DNA of 57,715 nucleotides from assembly GCA_012519955.1 (NCBI GenBank), contig JAAYPH010000093.1, positions 1-57,715 of the forward strand, read 5' to 3'. Below, in pieces: positions 49,354 to 57,715 of the stretch. The notes under the pieces are model-generated. The model saw only the letters and a list, made by a program, of their open reading frames with translations, was not told the origin of the DNA and did not search any database. Position numbers and translations under genes: made by a program. This DNA comes from Candidatus Epulonipiscium sp. (GTDB lineage Bacteria; Bacillota; Clostridia; Lachnospirales; Defluviitaleaceae). How positions within the stretch are numbered: the stretch's first letter is position 1; each line of letters opens with the position of its first letter.

Positions 49354-52007
49354 TAATCAATCTGTCTTAAGGTTCTCATTTCAAATCGAATGCCTTTATA
49401 TGCTTCTGTATTCTTAATATCAAGTACCGAATTAGAATTAAAATCTACCTTTTGAATATTCTCTATAGCAATACTGGGAGTTTCCAAGATTGGTCCAACC
49501 TCATTAGCTTTGTTGCCAGTATTATCTACATAATTTGTAAGACCAAGATAATCTAAAATTGCTCTTTTAATCGCACGGTTTTTGCATTTTACTTTAAAGA
49601 GAATATTTTCATCGTAAGTAATGGTTAAAGAACCCGTGTGTTTAAATAAAACCCCAGCATATTCTCCAGACACTATTTGCGCTGTGGTTATATTGGTATT
49701 TCCATTATTTTTTCCTTGAGCAATAATAATGCCTTCGAATTCTTGTACGGAATAAGGTGAACTATCAAATTTAACTCTGCCATTTGAAACAATAAGGCCG
49801 TGAAATTCTCTTTGACTTGAATCAGAAGCACTTAAGGAAATAGTTCCTTCTCCTTTGTCAATGATAATGGTTTCTACAGGGTTATCGCCATCATAAAAGG
49901 AGCTTATATTAATATCAATATTATTCTCTGATGAACCACTATCAAATATATATACAGGAGTATCCTTAGTCCAAATGTTATCTTCTAACTCTACGTTTGA
50001 ATTTATAATATCTCCTACAAAACTCATTTCTGTAGGCTTTTCTGTAGAAGTACTAATTTGTGAGTACATAGAAGTATTAATTTGCTTGTAAAATATATCT
50101 CTTATAAGAAACATGTAACCCTGTATACCACGATAATAGTACATATTATTATAGTCAGTTCCGTCGTCTGAAAAATATTTTCTATTAAAAGGATTCCCTT
50201 CACTTTTTAAATAACTAAAGGCATCGGAAATAATGTCAACAATTTTAGGAGAATTATTTCCTTTATCAATTGGCTCGTTCCATTTTTTAGTAGATCCGTC
50301 TTTTGCTATAGGGCTTATGATTAAAAGATCGCCCGTATTAATTCCGCCTTCATTAAATAAATCTTTAAGTTGTTCTTCTGATACGAATAAATTATGTGAT
50401 ATGGTAATATTGCCATTCTCATTCTGAATTAAACCAGAAGAATTTATTTTGAAAAAGCTGCCATTTGCACTAATCATCCTAGGGGCATAAAAATAATGTC
50501 CATCTAAAGATAATTTAATTTTGTCTTTAAGAATATAATCTTTTTTCATCGTAATATAACTTTCGTCACCCAAAGCAACCCCTGAGATATAGTCATCCAA
50601 ATAGCCCACATCTTCGTATGGTTCTCCAATACTTTCATATAGATGGCTAAAATTTTTTCCTCCATCAAAACTAATAAATGCATTTCCATGTACAAATGCA
50701 TGCTGCCCAATTTCAATTCTTGATTTTTTACCGATAGCATAAATCCCACTGGACTTATTAGGATCCTTTCCTGAAGGATCTTTGTTCATAATACCGTATA
50801 CACTTCCATCTATTTTAATAAGTGTTTCAAACTCTTCTCCTAAACCAGGTGTTCCTTCGACATAACGGTCAATCGCTATATCATTATCAACATAGACATC
50901 TCCATTGATTGTAATATACTGATTTTTAACCTTCTCCCCAATGGGTCTTGAATCAGCCTCTGAATAACCATGATAAGGATAATCATCTTCAATAGCAACG
51001 GAATTGGCAATTACATCTCCTTTAACTGTTATTTCAGTTCTGGCGCTAGAAGTGCCATATTTATTCATTGTATGTACGTTAGCTAAAGTAGTAGCATTCC
51101 CATTTATCGTTAGCTTACCTCCATGGGATACATAGATGCCTCCATATTCCTCCAACTCCGGATATGCTTCACCGTCATTTCTAGTGGGTATATACCCTTT
51201 TGCCCTTACATCTCCATCAATTTCAACTACAGCACCATCAGTTACAATTAAATCCCCAAAGGTAAGTATAGGACTTCTAAATGTATTGGGCATGAGGTTC
51301 TCGTCTTTCCATCGATACTCCTCTAATAAGAGTTCTTTATGGCCTATTAAATCAGAAATTATTATATCCCCTTCTAATGTTATGTCGGAGAGTGCGTCCG
51401 ATTCATTTTTTAGAGTTGCTTTAGATGTTACCGTAAAGCCCGTCACTTTTCCCGAGGTCATCTTCGGCCTCAGCTGTACTTCCACAAGGGATTTATTTCT
51501 TTCATTCTTTAATTCATATTTAAATTCCATCAAAACAGTAGTTTCATCAATGGGAGAAGTGTCTCCTACTATTGTTTCTATTGCTTTTTCTTGTAAAAGC
51601 TTTTGGTATAGATTGTCTAATAAAAATTCTCCCTCATAGGCGGAAGAATTTTCTTCATCAAGAAAATATTTTAGCTTATCATAATCCGGGTTTTGCACTG
51701 TTTCACCAGGATCTTCAGGTTTTGGTAGTGCAACTTTATTTTTGGCTTGATTGGCTGCTTTTTCTGTTAGCTTTGGCATTTCTTCTATGAGTATTTTATT
51801 TAATTGATCCACCATCTTTTCTGCCCCGGATTGAGCAGCATAGTAGAGATTAGAAGTTCGTTTATAGGCTTGGCTAATTTCCACATGAGAAAAAGCTACC
51901 GCCATAACTCCCCCGGCGATCAACATCATGCACATTACAAGCAGCACAACAAGTATAAGCGCATTTCCATTTTCATTTATGTAAAATTCCTTAATTCTAT
52001 TTTTCAT
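49353..52007 (-). CDS. Giant minor pilin with beta-solenoid-like body (PilX/GspK-like)
   Basis: An 884-residue surface protein. The N-terminus has a class III-like segment ENGNALILVVLLVMCMM, then LYYAAQSGAEKM, the PilX/GspK pattern. The position where pilins have Glu +5 holds Leu, as in GspK. A helical stalk (about 60-190) is followed by roughly 600 residues of repeated short beta-strands with turns such as INGDVYV, IDGDVRAKG, VKGDVIANS, and GQHAFVHGNAF, resembling a right-handed beta-solenoid. The start is placed at ATG plus 52005-52007 behind GGGGGAT; a TTG one codon earlier is possible. The large body suggests a tip adhesin or matrix contact. Confidence 0.72.
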   Translation of the reverse strand: MKNRIKEFYINENGNALILVVLLVMCMMLIAGGVMAVAFSHVEISQAYKRTSNLYYAAQSGAEKMVDQLNKILIEEMPKLTEKAANQAKNKVALPKPEDPGETVQNPDYDKLKYFLDEENSSAYEGEFLLDNLYQKLLQEKAIETIVGDTSPIDETTVLMEFKYELKNERNKSLVEVQLRPKMTSGKVTGFTVTSKATLKNESDALSDITLEGDIIISDLIGHKELLLEEYRWKDENLMPNTFRSPILTFGDLIVTDGAVVEIDGDVRAKGYIPTRNDGEAYPELEEYGGIYVSHGGKLTINGNATTLANVHTMNKYGTSSARTEITVKGDVIANSVAIEDDYPYHGYSEADSRPIGEKVKNQYITINGDVYVDNDIAIDRYVEGTPGLGEEFETLIKIDGSVYGIMNKDPSGKDPNKSSGIYAIGKKSRIEIGQHAFVHGNAFISFDGGKNFSHLYESIGEPYEDVGYLDDYISGVALGDESYITMKKDYILKDKIKLSLDGHYFYAPRMISANGSFFKINSSGLIQNENGNITISHNLFVSEEQLKDLFNEGGINTGDLLIISPIAKDGSTKKWNEPIDKGNNSPKIVDIISDAFSYLKSEGNPFNRKYFSDDGTDYNNMYYYRGIQGYMFLIRDIFYKQINTSMYSQISTSTEKPTEMSFVGDIINSNVELEDNIWTKDTPVYIFDSGSSENNIDINISSFYDGDNPVETIIIDKGEGTISLSASDSSQREFHGLIVSNGRVKFDSSPYSVQEFEGIIIAQGKNNGNTNITTAQIVSGEYAGVLFKHTGSLTITYDENILFKVKCKNRAIKRAILDYLGLTNYVDNTGNKANEVGPILETPSIAIENIQKVDFNSNSVLDIKNTEAYKGIRFEMRTLRQID

Positions 52008-52024
52008 CAAGGTTAAATCCCCCT

Positions 52025-53065
52025 TTAATAGGCGGCAGTACGATAATCGTGGGAATAGATGTCTACCATATCTTTTAATATTTTAGAATTATTTTTTCTA
52101 TCCCTGACAACAATTCGAATAATGTAATTTTCTCGTGGAATCATTTCTGTCTTTCTTTCTATAAAAATATTCCCTTTTGAGTCATTCTGGATAGGAAATA
52201 CTTCAATGATTTTGTCTAAAACTTCTACATCTTCTTTATTACTTCGATAAATAGTAAAAAGAACATCAGCTTTTGTATTGTTTTCAAGAGTAATATTAAA
52301 CTTAAAGGTATCCGGATCAATTTTCGAAACATCGATTTCAGAAGCATCCAAATAGAACTCAACTCGATCTTCAGAACCTAATTCTGCAGGTGGAGAAGTT
52401 TCATAATCCACTACTATTTTATTACTTGGAGAATCAGTACTTTTATCCACCAAATCCACTTGGATTTTTTCATTTGGGTACTTCATCGAAATACTCCAAT
52501 TTATTCCATCATGGCTAAAAGACTCTTTAGAAGTCATTGGGGTCTCAGTACGAGGATTAAAAAGATCAGGATTGGAAGAAATCTTTAATTCCGTAATAGC
52601 AACAGGATCTGAAGATGGTTTCGCAGGGGGATTTTCTCCTCCATTAATATGTACAAAGATATAGTCATAATTCTCAATCAAGCTGTACTCATCGCTTCCA
52701 TCAGTTTTCTTAATATAAATATCATAGTTATATTCTTCACCGTTAAAAGTCTCATTAAATTTGCTATAGTCCCCATCTGTGGAGTCTAAAAATTTAGCGA
52801 GGGATTGAGGATCTGTTCCTTCTCCCAAAGAATCACCATTTACCAATCTTTCTTCAATCTCATTTTTTATCTGCTCCGATAAATTCTGCGCCATTATGGT
52901 GGCCTCATAAGTACGTCTGCCGGATATGGAATTTTTGGAGGCATTAAAAATCATAGAAAGAATCGGCGCAACAGAAATAGCAAAAATAGCCATCCCAATA
53001 AGCACTTCAATATATGAAAATCCAGATTCATTTTCGTCCCTTAAGAATTTACGGACTCTATCCAT
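52025..53065 (-). CDS. PilV/GspI-like minor prepilin
   Basis: A 346-residue minor prepilin. The leader ends at G15, followed by FSYIEVLIGMAIFAISVAP with Glu at +5. The C-terminal body is a long beta-rich domain of some 280 residues, much larger than typical PilV. The ATG follows AAGGAG by eight bases. It lies between pilO and the giant minor pilin, separated by 28 and 17 bases, consistent with a common tip complex. Confidence 0.82.
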   Translation of the reverse strand: MDRVRKFLRDENESGFSYIEVLIGMAIFAISVAPILSMIFNASKNSISGRRTYEATIMAQNLSEQIKNEIEERLVNGDSLGEGTDPQSLAKFLDSTDGDYSKFNETFNGEEYNYDIYIKKTDGSDEYSLIENYDYIFVHINGGENPPAKPSSDPVAITELKISSNPDLFNPRTETPMTSKESFSHDGINWSISMKYPNEKIQVDLVDKSTDSPSNKIVVDYETSPPAELGSEDRVEFYLDASEIDVSKIDPDTFKFNITLENNTKADVLFTIYRSNKEDVEVLDKIIEVFPIQNDSKGNIFIERKTEMIPRENYIIRIVVRDRKNNSKILKDMVDIYSHDYRTAAY

Positions 53066-53093
53066 AAAGCTGACTCCTTAAAAATAATATCAA

Positions 53094-54329
53094 TTATTTG
53101 GTTGTTCTTACCTGAATGTTTTCTTTAGTCTCTCCCGGTTTTACTTCAACTCCGATGCTGGTATAGATATGTACTTTGTCTAGATAATTGCCTTTTAGAA
53201 CCACATCAACAAGATACCCTGTATTATTCTTGATATAAATACCTGTGTTTAACTTTTGATTGTTTCGAATTGCCATAACCGTAGAATCTACAATAACTCT
53301 ACATTTTTCTAAAGGTATTTCTTTTTGAAGGGATTGTATCGATTGATCCTCGGCTTCAATAGAATATTCATAGCCTGTAGGGCTTAGGGTTAAATAAAAG
53401 TTTACAGGATCAATGGTTCTTGTTTGAATCGTTGTATAATCCCCCTTATTTCCTGGCCCAACAATATAAAAATTATCTCCCGAAGCATAGACATCTTTAA
53501 TTGCAATGGTAAAATCGCTGATCTTTGGCGGCAATACATTACTCTCTTCCTTTAAAAAATCCGATATGTCTAACTTAGATAATTTTTCATCTATAACTTC
53601 CGAGAGTTTATTATCAACCTTATCTTCGATGTTTTCAATGGGTTTAAAAGGGTTCTTGTACTCATACTCATATTCCATAAAATTATAGTTACGGTTTTCG
53701 GTCTTGTCTAAAGGATTTAATAAAGTATAAGCAAATAATTCTATTGTAGCTTGAACTTCGTCTTCCCGCTGCTGAGCGCCTTCCTTCTTTTCTCTGGGGG
53801 AAATTTCAATCGTATTGATCACAAAAGGTTTTACGGAGGCCTTTATCTGCTCTATAAAAGTCCTTAAATCTTCATAGCTGCCGAAAAGCTCCAAATGAAT
53901 AGATATCTCCCCATACTTTTCAACATCTTTATCGGAAGCATTTTCTGAGTTGGCATCATCCTTCTCTTCTCCCAAGATTTTTTCAACCGGTTCTTTTAAT
54001 TCAATCTTTTCTAAGGTTAAATTGCTTAATTTAATAAAATCCTCTAGTAAAATGAGTTTTTTTGCTGTTTCATGATAGGGAATTATTTTCATTTTAGACG
54101 CATTGATACTTGTATCAAGACGAGCGACTTCTTCTTTTAAAGAATCGACCTTGCTTAACTCTATTTCTTTAAGCTCAATTCTATATTTTGCATCTTCGAT
54201 ATCTGCATTAAGCTGCTTGATCTGCTCTAATTGTGGCCCCAAAATATATTTATAATATAGAATTCCACTGCCAATGATCAGTATTGCCACTAGAATGATT
54301 AATTCTGATTTACTCGCTTTGAGTTTCAT
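53094..54329 (-). CDS. pilO: PilO-like type IVa pilus assembly protein with extra C-terminal domain
   Basis: A 411-residue protein beginning with a membrane helix (about 9-28), a coiled coil (about 35-75), and a PilO-type ferredoxin-like domain (about 80-200, with LELFGSYEDLRTFIEQIK). A further 200 residues, beta-rich with a conserved-looking IYIKNNTGYLVDVVLKGNY, follow. Classical PilO is about 200 residues, so the C-terminal half may stand in for PilP, which is not seen as a separate gene. It overlaps pilN by 20 bases. Confidence 0.75.
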   Translation of the reverse strand: MKLKASKSELIILVAILIIGSGILYYKYILGPQLEQIKQLNADIEDAKYRIELKEIELSKVDSLKEEVARLDTSINASKMKIIPYHETAKKLILLEDFIKLSNLTLEKIELKEPVEKILGEEKDDANSENASDKDVEKYGEISIHLELFGSYEDLRTFIEQIKASVKPFVINTIEISPREKKEGAQQREDEVQATIELFAYTLLNPLDKTENRNYNFMEYEYEYKNPFKPIENIEDKVDNKLSEVIDEKLSKLDISDFLKEESNVLPPKISDFTIAIKDVYASGDNFYIVGPGNKGDYTTIQTRTIDPVNFYLTLSPTGYEYSIEAEDQSIQSLQKEIPLEKCRVIVDSTVMAIRNNQKLNTGIYIKNNTGYLVDVVLKGNYLDKVHIYTSIGVEVKPGETKENIQVRTTK

Positions 54330-54930
54330 CTTCTATCGATTCTCCTTCCTCTTGCTTCATTTGCAGTGTTAATTCGTATTTAACAACTTTAAGGCCATCC
54401 AGATCTTTATAAAATGAGTTTTCATCCTTTATTTCTATTTCTTCTCTAGTCGTTTTCATATCTACTTTTTCTACAAAAGGTAAATTAGAAAGTTGAACCA
54501 CATACTCAGATACATTTTCAGCTTCTCCAGCATTTCCATCGATTTTTATAGTTTTTTCGTTATTGTCTGCATTCAGATTTTGAATGTACATCTCTGGAGG
54601 AAGAAGTCCGATTAATAAATCGAGGGTCTTTCTGCTTACGATAGAATCCTTCTCCATCTCTTTTACCAATTCCTGTATTAACTTTAGGTCTTCATTCTTC
54701 TTAGCCAGCTGCTCATTAACCTCACTGATCACTTGATATTTTACATCAGAAATCTGTGTATTGAGCGCTGTTAGTTCCTGGGTTTTATCATTTATTATTT
54801 TATAAGGTAAACTAATTCCCAAAGCAATTAATCCCAAAAAGCTGCATCCTAAAGCCAAGAAAATAATATTAAGTTTTCTTCTTTGTTCCCTTAAGACATA
54901 CTCTCTCGGCATCAAGTTAATATCTTTCAA
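54310..54930 (-). CDS. pilN: PilN-like type IVa pilus assembly protein
   Basis: A 206-residue bitopic protein. The N-terminus KDINLMPREYVLREQ is the PilN cytoplasmic peptide that docks on PilM. One membrane helix (about 22-40) precedes a coiled coil and a ferredoxin-like domain. The preferred start is TTG at plus 54928-54930, six bases after GGGGGG. An ATG six codons earlier would add residues not seen in PilN proteins and overlap pilM. Confidence 0.84.
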   Translation of the reverse strand: MKDINLMPREYVLREQRRKLNIIFLALGCSFLGLIALGISLPYKIINDKTQELTALNTQISDVKYQVISEVNEQLAKKNEDLKLIQELVKEMEKDSIVSRKTLDLLIGLLPPEMYIQNLNADNNEKTIKIDGNAGEAENVSEYVVQLSNLPFVEKVDMKTTREEIEIKDENSFYKDLDGLKVVKYELTLQMKQEEGESIEDETQSE

Positions 54931-54944
54931 ATCGATCCCCCCAT

Positions 54945-56009
54945 TCAAATACGGCTAATTAATCCAAGGGCATTTACTAAATAAAGGAAGTCATTATCAA
55001 ATTCAGACATGCCTTTTACTTTTATGTCTTCAAAGACATCTGCTTGCATAGTAGGAATATTAATCATTTTTTCTACGTATTGAGTAATATTTTTTAAGTA
55101 TGCCCCTCCCCCAACGAGGTAAACGGTTTTTATCTTCTTTGCATTGCTTCTGGAATAGTAAAACTCCAAAAAACGTTGGATTTCCTGGATGATATTATTT
55201 TCAACAGCAGGTTTTACAAGATAACTTATGTAGCCTCCGTATAAATCTTCATCAAGACTTTTGTCTTGATCATACAGGGCAGCATATTTTCTTTTGAACA
55301 TTTCAACCTGACTAAGATCCTTTTCTCCAAATTCATCTCTGATTAATTCATTAAGGTGTTCAAATCCATATAGAATAGAACGGCTAAATAATATATTTCC
55401 TTCTGAGAGTATGGTAACCGTAGTGGTTTGTCCACCTATATCCAGTACCATAATCGATGAGTTTTCATCATGGAAACCATAGGATCTTGATGCAAAGATT
55501 TTTGAAATAGCATTGGAAGTAATATCAATAAATTTAGGTCTTAAATTTAGCCTTTTTATTAATTCCAGAGAGCTTTCAATAATATTATTGGGAGCTGCAA
55601 CCAATAATACATTTAGTTTCTTTCCTTCTTCCGTTTCTACTTCATTTAATATTTTAAAATCTGTTTGATAATCAGACACATCTATCGGGAAATACTCGTC
55701 TTTTTGGTAATCTAAGATCGTTCGAAGTTCTTTTTCACTCATTGGAGGCATTAATACGTCCCTTGTTATGATAGAAGTTCCTTGAACTATAATGGCAGCG
55801 TTTTTTTCTGTAAAACGTTTTCTTTTAATGAGATTTTGTAAGCTATCAAAAACGGCATCCATATCCATAATAAATCCGTCACGTACTGCACCCTTTGGCG
55901 TCGGTTCGATGCCGTAATTGGTTAAAACTAGCTCATTGCGCTTTCGTATTCCTTGAACGACTTTAATATTGCTGTTCCCAATCTCAATGCCCAATAAAGC
56001 TTGTCCCAT
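54945..56009 (-). CDS. pilM: PilM actin-like pilus assembly ATPase
   Basis: A 354-residue actin-like cytoplasmic protein. It begins GQALLGIEIGNSNIKVVQG (phosphate loop 1), has VLDIGGQTTTVTI (phosphate loop 2) and VYLVGGGAYLKNI (adenosine motif), and MPPMSEKELRTILDYQKDEYFP, a typical PilM stretch. It is the cytoplasmic base that receives the PilN N-terminus. The ATG follows AGGAAG. The gene starts the pilM-pilN-pilO block. Confidence 0.92.
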   Translation of the reverse strand: MGQALLGIEIGNSNIKVVQGIRKRNELVLTNYGIEPTPKGAVRDGFIMDMDAVFDSLQNLIKRKRFTEKNAAIIVQGTSIITRDVLMPPMSEKELRTILDYQKDEYFPIDVSDYQTDFKILNEVETEEGKKLNVLLVAAPNNIIESSLELIKRLNLRPKFIDITSNAISKIFASRSYGFHDENSSIMVLDIGGQTTTVTILSEGNILFSRSILYGFEHLNELIRDEFGEKDLSQVEMFKRKYAALYDQDKSLDEDLYGGYISYLVKPAVENNIIQEIQRFLEFYYSRSNAKKIKTVYLVGGGAYLKNITQYVEKMINIPTMQADVFEDIKVKGMSEFDNDFLYLVNALGLISRI

Positions 56010-56027
56010 TTGATCACTTCCTTTATT

Positions 56028-56633
56028 TCATTCATTATATTTTTTTACTATTCCTTTATATCTAATAGAAACTTCCCCTGTAATTCTATATGTCTCCCCT
56101 TTTGAAATAGTTTCAATTGTAATTTTGAGATTTTCATCTAGTAATCCATCTTCATTGGCATCAAGCACTCTATCCATGATTCCGTCATTATTGGTATCTA
56201 TTTCTTTATCTAATATCCCATAACCATCCTTGTCTAAGGAAGGAGGATCAAAAGAAATGGATTGAATATTATTAACTAATTCAACATTGTTGTAATGTAT
56301 TGTATTATCGTCAAAACTAAACTTTACATCCCCTGTCCCCAAAGAAATATCATTATTTCCGTCCATATCTAAACACAATATGGTATTCGCATCATCGAAA
56401 TTCTCTATTTGAATCTTTTGGGCTCTTCTAATCTCATCAATCATAAAATCCAATGCAACTCTTGCATTTTCAACAGCTTCTATCTTTGTATAGGTTCTGT
56501 TAGAACTATTAGAAGCGTGATTCATAAGACTCCATACACTGAGGGAAAGTATGCTAAAAAGTGCCATCCCAATCAAAATTTCTACCAAAGTAAATCCTCT
56601 ATTATTATTCAAAATCCATTTTAGTTTTGACAT
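56028..56633 (-). CDS. PilW/GspJ-like minor prepilin
   Basis: A 201-residue prepilin. Cleavage after G13 leaves FTLVEILIGMALFSILSLSVW with Glu at +5. The soluble part is beta-rich and contains a DANEDGLLDENL and TNNDGIMDRVLDANEDG region that resembles calcium-binding dockerin-like loops (DxDxDG). The ATG follows GGTGAGCGG. It lies between the GspH-like gene and pilM, with gaps of 8 and 18 bases. Confidence 0.85.
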   Translation of the reverse strand: MSKLKWILNNNRGFTLVEILIGMALFSILSLSVWSLMNHASNSSNRTYTKIEAVENARVALDFMIDEIRRAQKIQIENFDDANTILCLDMDGNNDISLGTGDVKFSFDDNTIHYNNVELVNNIQSISFDPPSLDKDGYGILDKEIDTNNDGIMDRVLDANEDGLLDENLKITIETISKGETYRITGEVSIRYKGIVKKYNE

Positions 56634-56641
56634 CCGCTCAC

Positions 56642-57154
56642 CTACTTTATTACGGTATCCCCAATGTATGTATGTGCTGCTAAGGGCCGTACAGTTACTT
56701 CTTTTTGGTATTTGTCAATTTTTAATGTAATCTTTATATCTTTAAGCATATTATAGGAAATGTCCTCACTACCGGATTTGACAATTATTCTCCCTCTATT
56801 ATCAAATTGGATCTCATTAATGGGGTGTTCTGTGTCATCTGTTTTTATTGCAATTGGTGTAATTTGAACGATACCATCTGTTATTGGATCAATATCACTT
56901 AATTCAGTGCCATGAAGGATATATTTATTAGTATCGAATTCAATCTTATAAGTATTGTAAGCTTCATGGGTTTGAGCAAAAAAGCGGACCTTTTTTATAT
57001 CCATTGCAATTTGGGATGCCATACTCTTTAGTCTGTTTCTCTGGACTATTCCAGTTGAAGGCACAATAATAGCTCCAGTAATTCCGATAATGGTTAGAAC
57101 AATAAGTACCTCAACAAGAGAAATTCCTTTATTGTTAAAGACATATTTCTTCAT
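56642..57154 (-). CDS. GspH/FimT-like minor prepilin
   Basis: A 170-residue prepilin. Leader KKYVFNNKG is cleaved after G10, followed by ISLVEVLIVLTIIGITGAIIV with Glu at +5. The body is a small beta-domain with IQFDNRGRIIVKSGSEDISYN typical of FimT/GspH. ATG at plus 57152-57154 lies five bases behind GGGGGAT. The earlier GTG is less likely. It follows the prepilin peptidase gene by 18 bases. Confidence 0.86.
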   Translation of the reverse strand: MKKYVFNNKGISLVEVLIVLTIIGITGAIIVPSTGIVQRNRLKSMASQIAMDIKKVRFFAQTHEAYNTYKIEFDTNKYILHGTELSDIDPITDGIVQITPIAIKTDDTEHPINEIQFDNRGRIIVKSGSEDISYNMLKDIKITLKIDKYQKEVTVRPLAAHTYIGDTVIK

Positions 57155-57172
57155 AGAATCCCCCACTGAAAA

Positions 57173-57715
57173 TTATAGTAAAGACAAATACCAATTAATG
57201 ATTTGTTCTCCCCAATACAGGGAAACAAAAGTTCCTAATGCTAAAAAAGGACCAAAGGGAATGGCTGATTTTCTGTCCTTAATCTTTGTCATCAAAAGAA
57301 CAGCCCCTATAATGCCGCCCACTAGAATTCCCAAAAAAAGACTTAATACAACACCTTTCAATCCTAAGAACAAGCCAATAACTCCCATAAGTTTCATATC
57401 TCCGGCACCCATACCTCCCCGGGATATGAGTATAATAACCAATATAATCAAGGCTCCAGCTAAAAAGCCTAATATTCCATCTTTAATAATTAAAAAAGAA
57501 CGATTTATAATCCAATCCATCATAAAATAAATCATTCCAAGTAGTATTCCAAAAACAATCAGTTTATTTGGTATAAGTCCAGTTTTAAAATCAATCATAG
57601 CAATTACTAACAATAACGATGAAAATAAAGCATAAAAAACAAACGAATAACTTAAATCAAATTTAAGAAATAAAAGTAGATATATAATACCATTGATCAA
57701 TTCAATGATTGGATA
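57173..57715 (-). CDS. pilD: Prepilin peptidase PilD (5' part beyond window)
   Basis: An inner-membrane aspartic protease that cleaves the prepilin leader. The frame is open to the right edge: 180 residues, beginning YPIIELINGIIYLL, are visible, so the N-terminal methylase portion lies outside the window. Catalytic aspartates lie in AMIDFKTGLIPN and GMGAGDMKL (the GxGD motif). About six membrane helices are visible. It is the first visible gene of the pilus locus and its substrates are the prepilins listed here. Confidence 0.9.
   Translation of the reverse strand, partial: YPIIELINGIIYLLLFLKFDLSYSFVFYALFSSLLLVIAMIDFKTGLIPNKLIVFGILLGMIYFMMDWIINRSFLIIKDGILGFLAGALIILVIILISRGGMGAGDMKLMGVIGLFLGLKGVVLSLFLGILVGGIIGAVLLMTKIKDRKSAIPFGPFLALGTFVSLYWGEQIINWYLSLL

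Noticed and set aside
51136-51639. 167-codon plus reading frame
   Set aside because: It is antisense to the giant minor pilin and rich in Ser, Pro and Phe, as expected for a shadow of that beta-rich frame.
57090-57530. 146-codon plus reading frame near the right edge
   Set aside because: It is antisense to the prepilin peptidase and the GspH-like prepilin, both with clear motifs; no promoter or ribosome site is seen.
1-57715. CRISPR arrays, tRNA or rRNA genes, insertion sequences or prophage
   Set aside because: No regularly spaced repeats, cloverleaf patterns with CCA ends, transposase motifs or phage genes were seen; the gene order is conserved core chromosome.

Overview
The window is a 57.7 kb piece of chromosome from a low-GC, endospore-forming member of the Firmicutes, most likely class Clostridia. 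The evidence is a strongly A+T-rich sequence, frequent TTG and GTG starts behind strong Shine-Dalgarno sites, and a full set of clostridial housekeeping and sporulation genes: spo0A, spoIVB, the eight-gene spoIIIA operon and a tiny spoVM. The closer affiliation cannot be settled by reading alone. Almost every gene lies on the minus strand; only rpmB and the rqcH/fbpA-type gene are on plus. I see no tRNA, rRNA, insertion sequence, prophage or CRISPR array, and no gene-free stretch longer than 300 bases.

Right to left, the direction of most transcription, the layout is as follows. (1) About 46.1-57.7 kb: a type IV pilus locus (prepilin peptidase, cut by the window edge; minor prepilins; PilM, PilN and PilO; a PilV-like prepilin; an 884-residue GspK/PilX-like protein; a lipoprotein; a further pilin), interleaved with aroE and a YqeG phosphatase. 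(2) About 43.1-46.0 kb: a ComFB-like protein, aroK, aroQ, an M24 aminopeptidase and efp. (3) About 37.3-43.0 kb: a zinc-ribbon protein, then spoIIIAA-AH behind a clear sigma-E-type promoter. (4) About 26.2-37.2 kb: asp23, nusB, xseA, xseB, a polyprenyl synthase, a PAP2-like membrane protein, dxs, tlyA, nadK, argR, recN and spoIVB, the classic clostridial order. (5) 25.2-26.0 kb: spo0A with its own promoter and terminator. (6) 22.6-25.1 kb: steA, a family 2 glycosyltransferase and a divergent MraY/WecA-like transferase behind a promoter resembling those of sporulation sigma factors. (7) 20.8-22.5 kb: rqcH on plus. (8) 4.3-20.6 kb: yicC, remA, gmk and rpoZ; then coaBC, priA, def, fmt, a DUF116 protein, a zinc protease, rsmB, rlmN, prpC, prkC, rsgA, rpe and thiN. 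(9) 0-4.2 kb: a 47-residue membrane protein and spoVM, then rpmB divergent from asp23, fakA and recG (cut by the left edge).

Functionally the window joins RNA, translation and cell-wall housekeeping with spore formation and surface pili. The least-described elements are the 47-residue two-helix membrane protein directly upstream of a TTG-started SpoVM, the very large tip-type minor pilin with a probable repeat lipoprotein behind it, and the steA-glycosyltransferase-MraY-like cassette with its possible sporulation promoter and a hairpin over the steA ribosome binding site.
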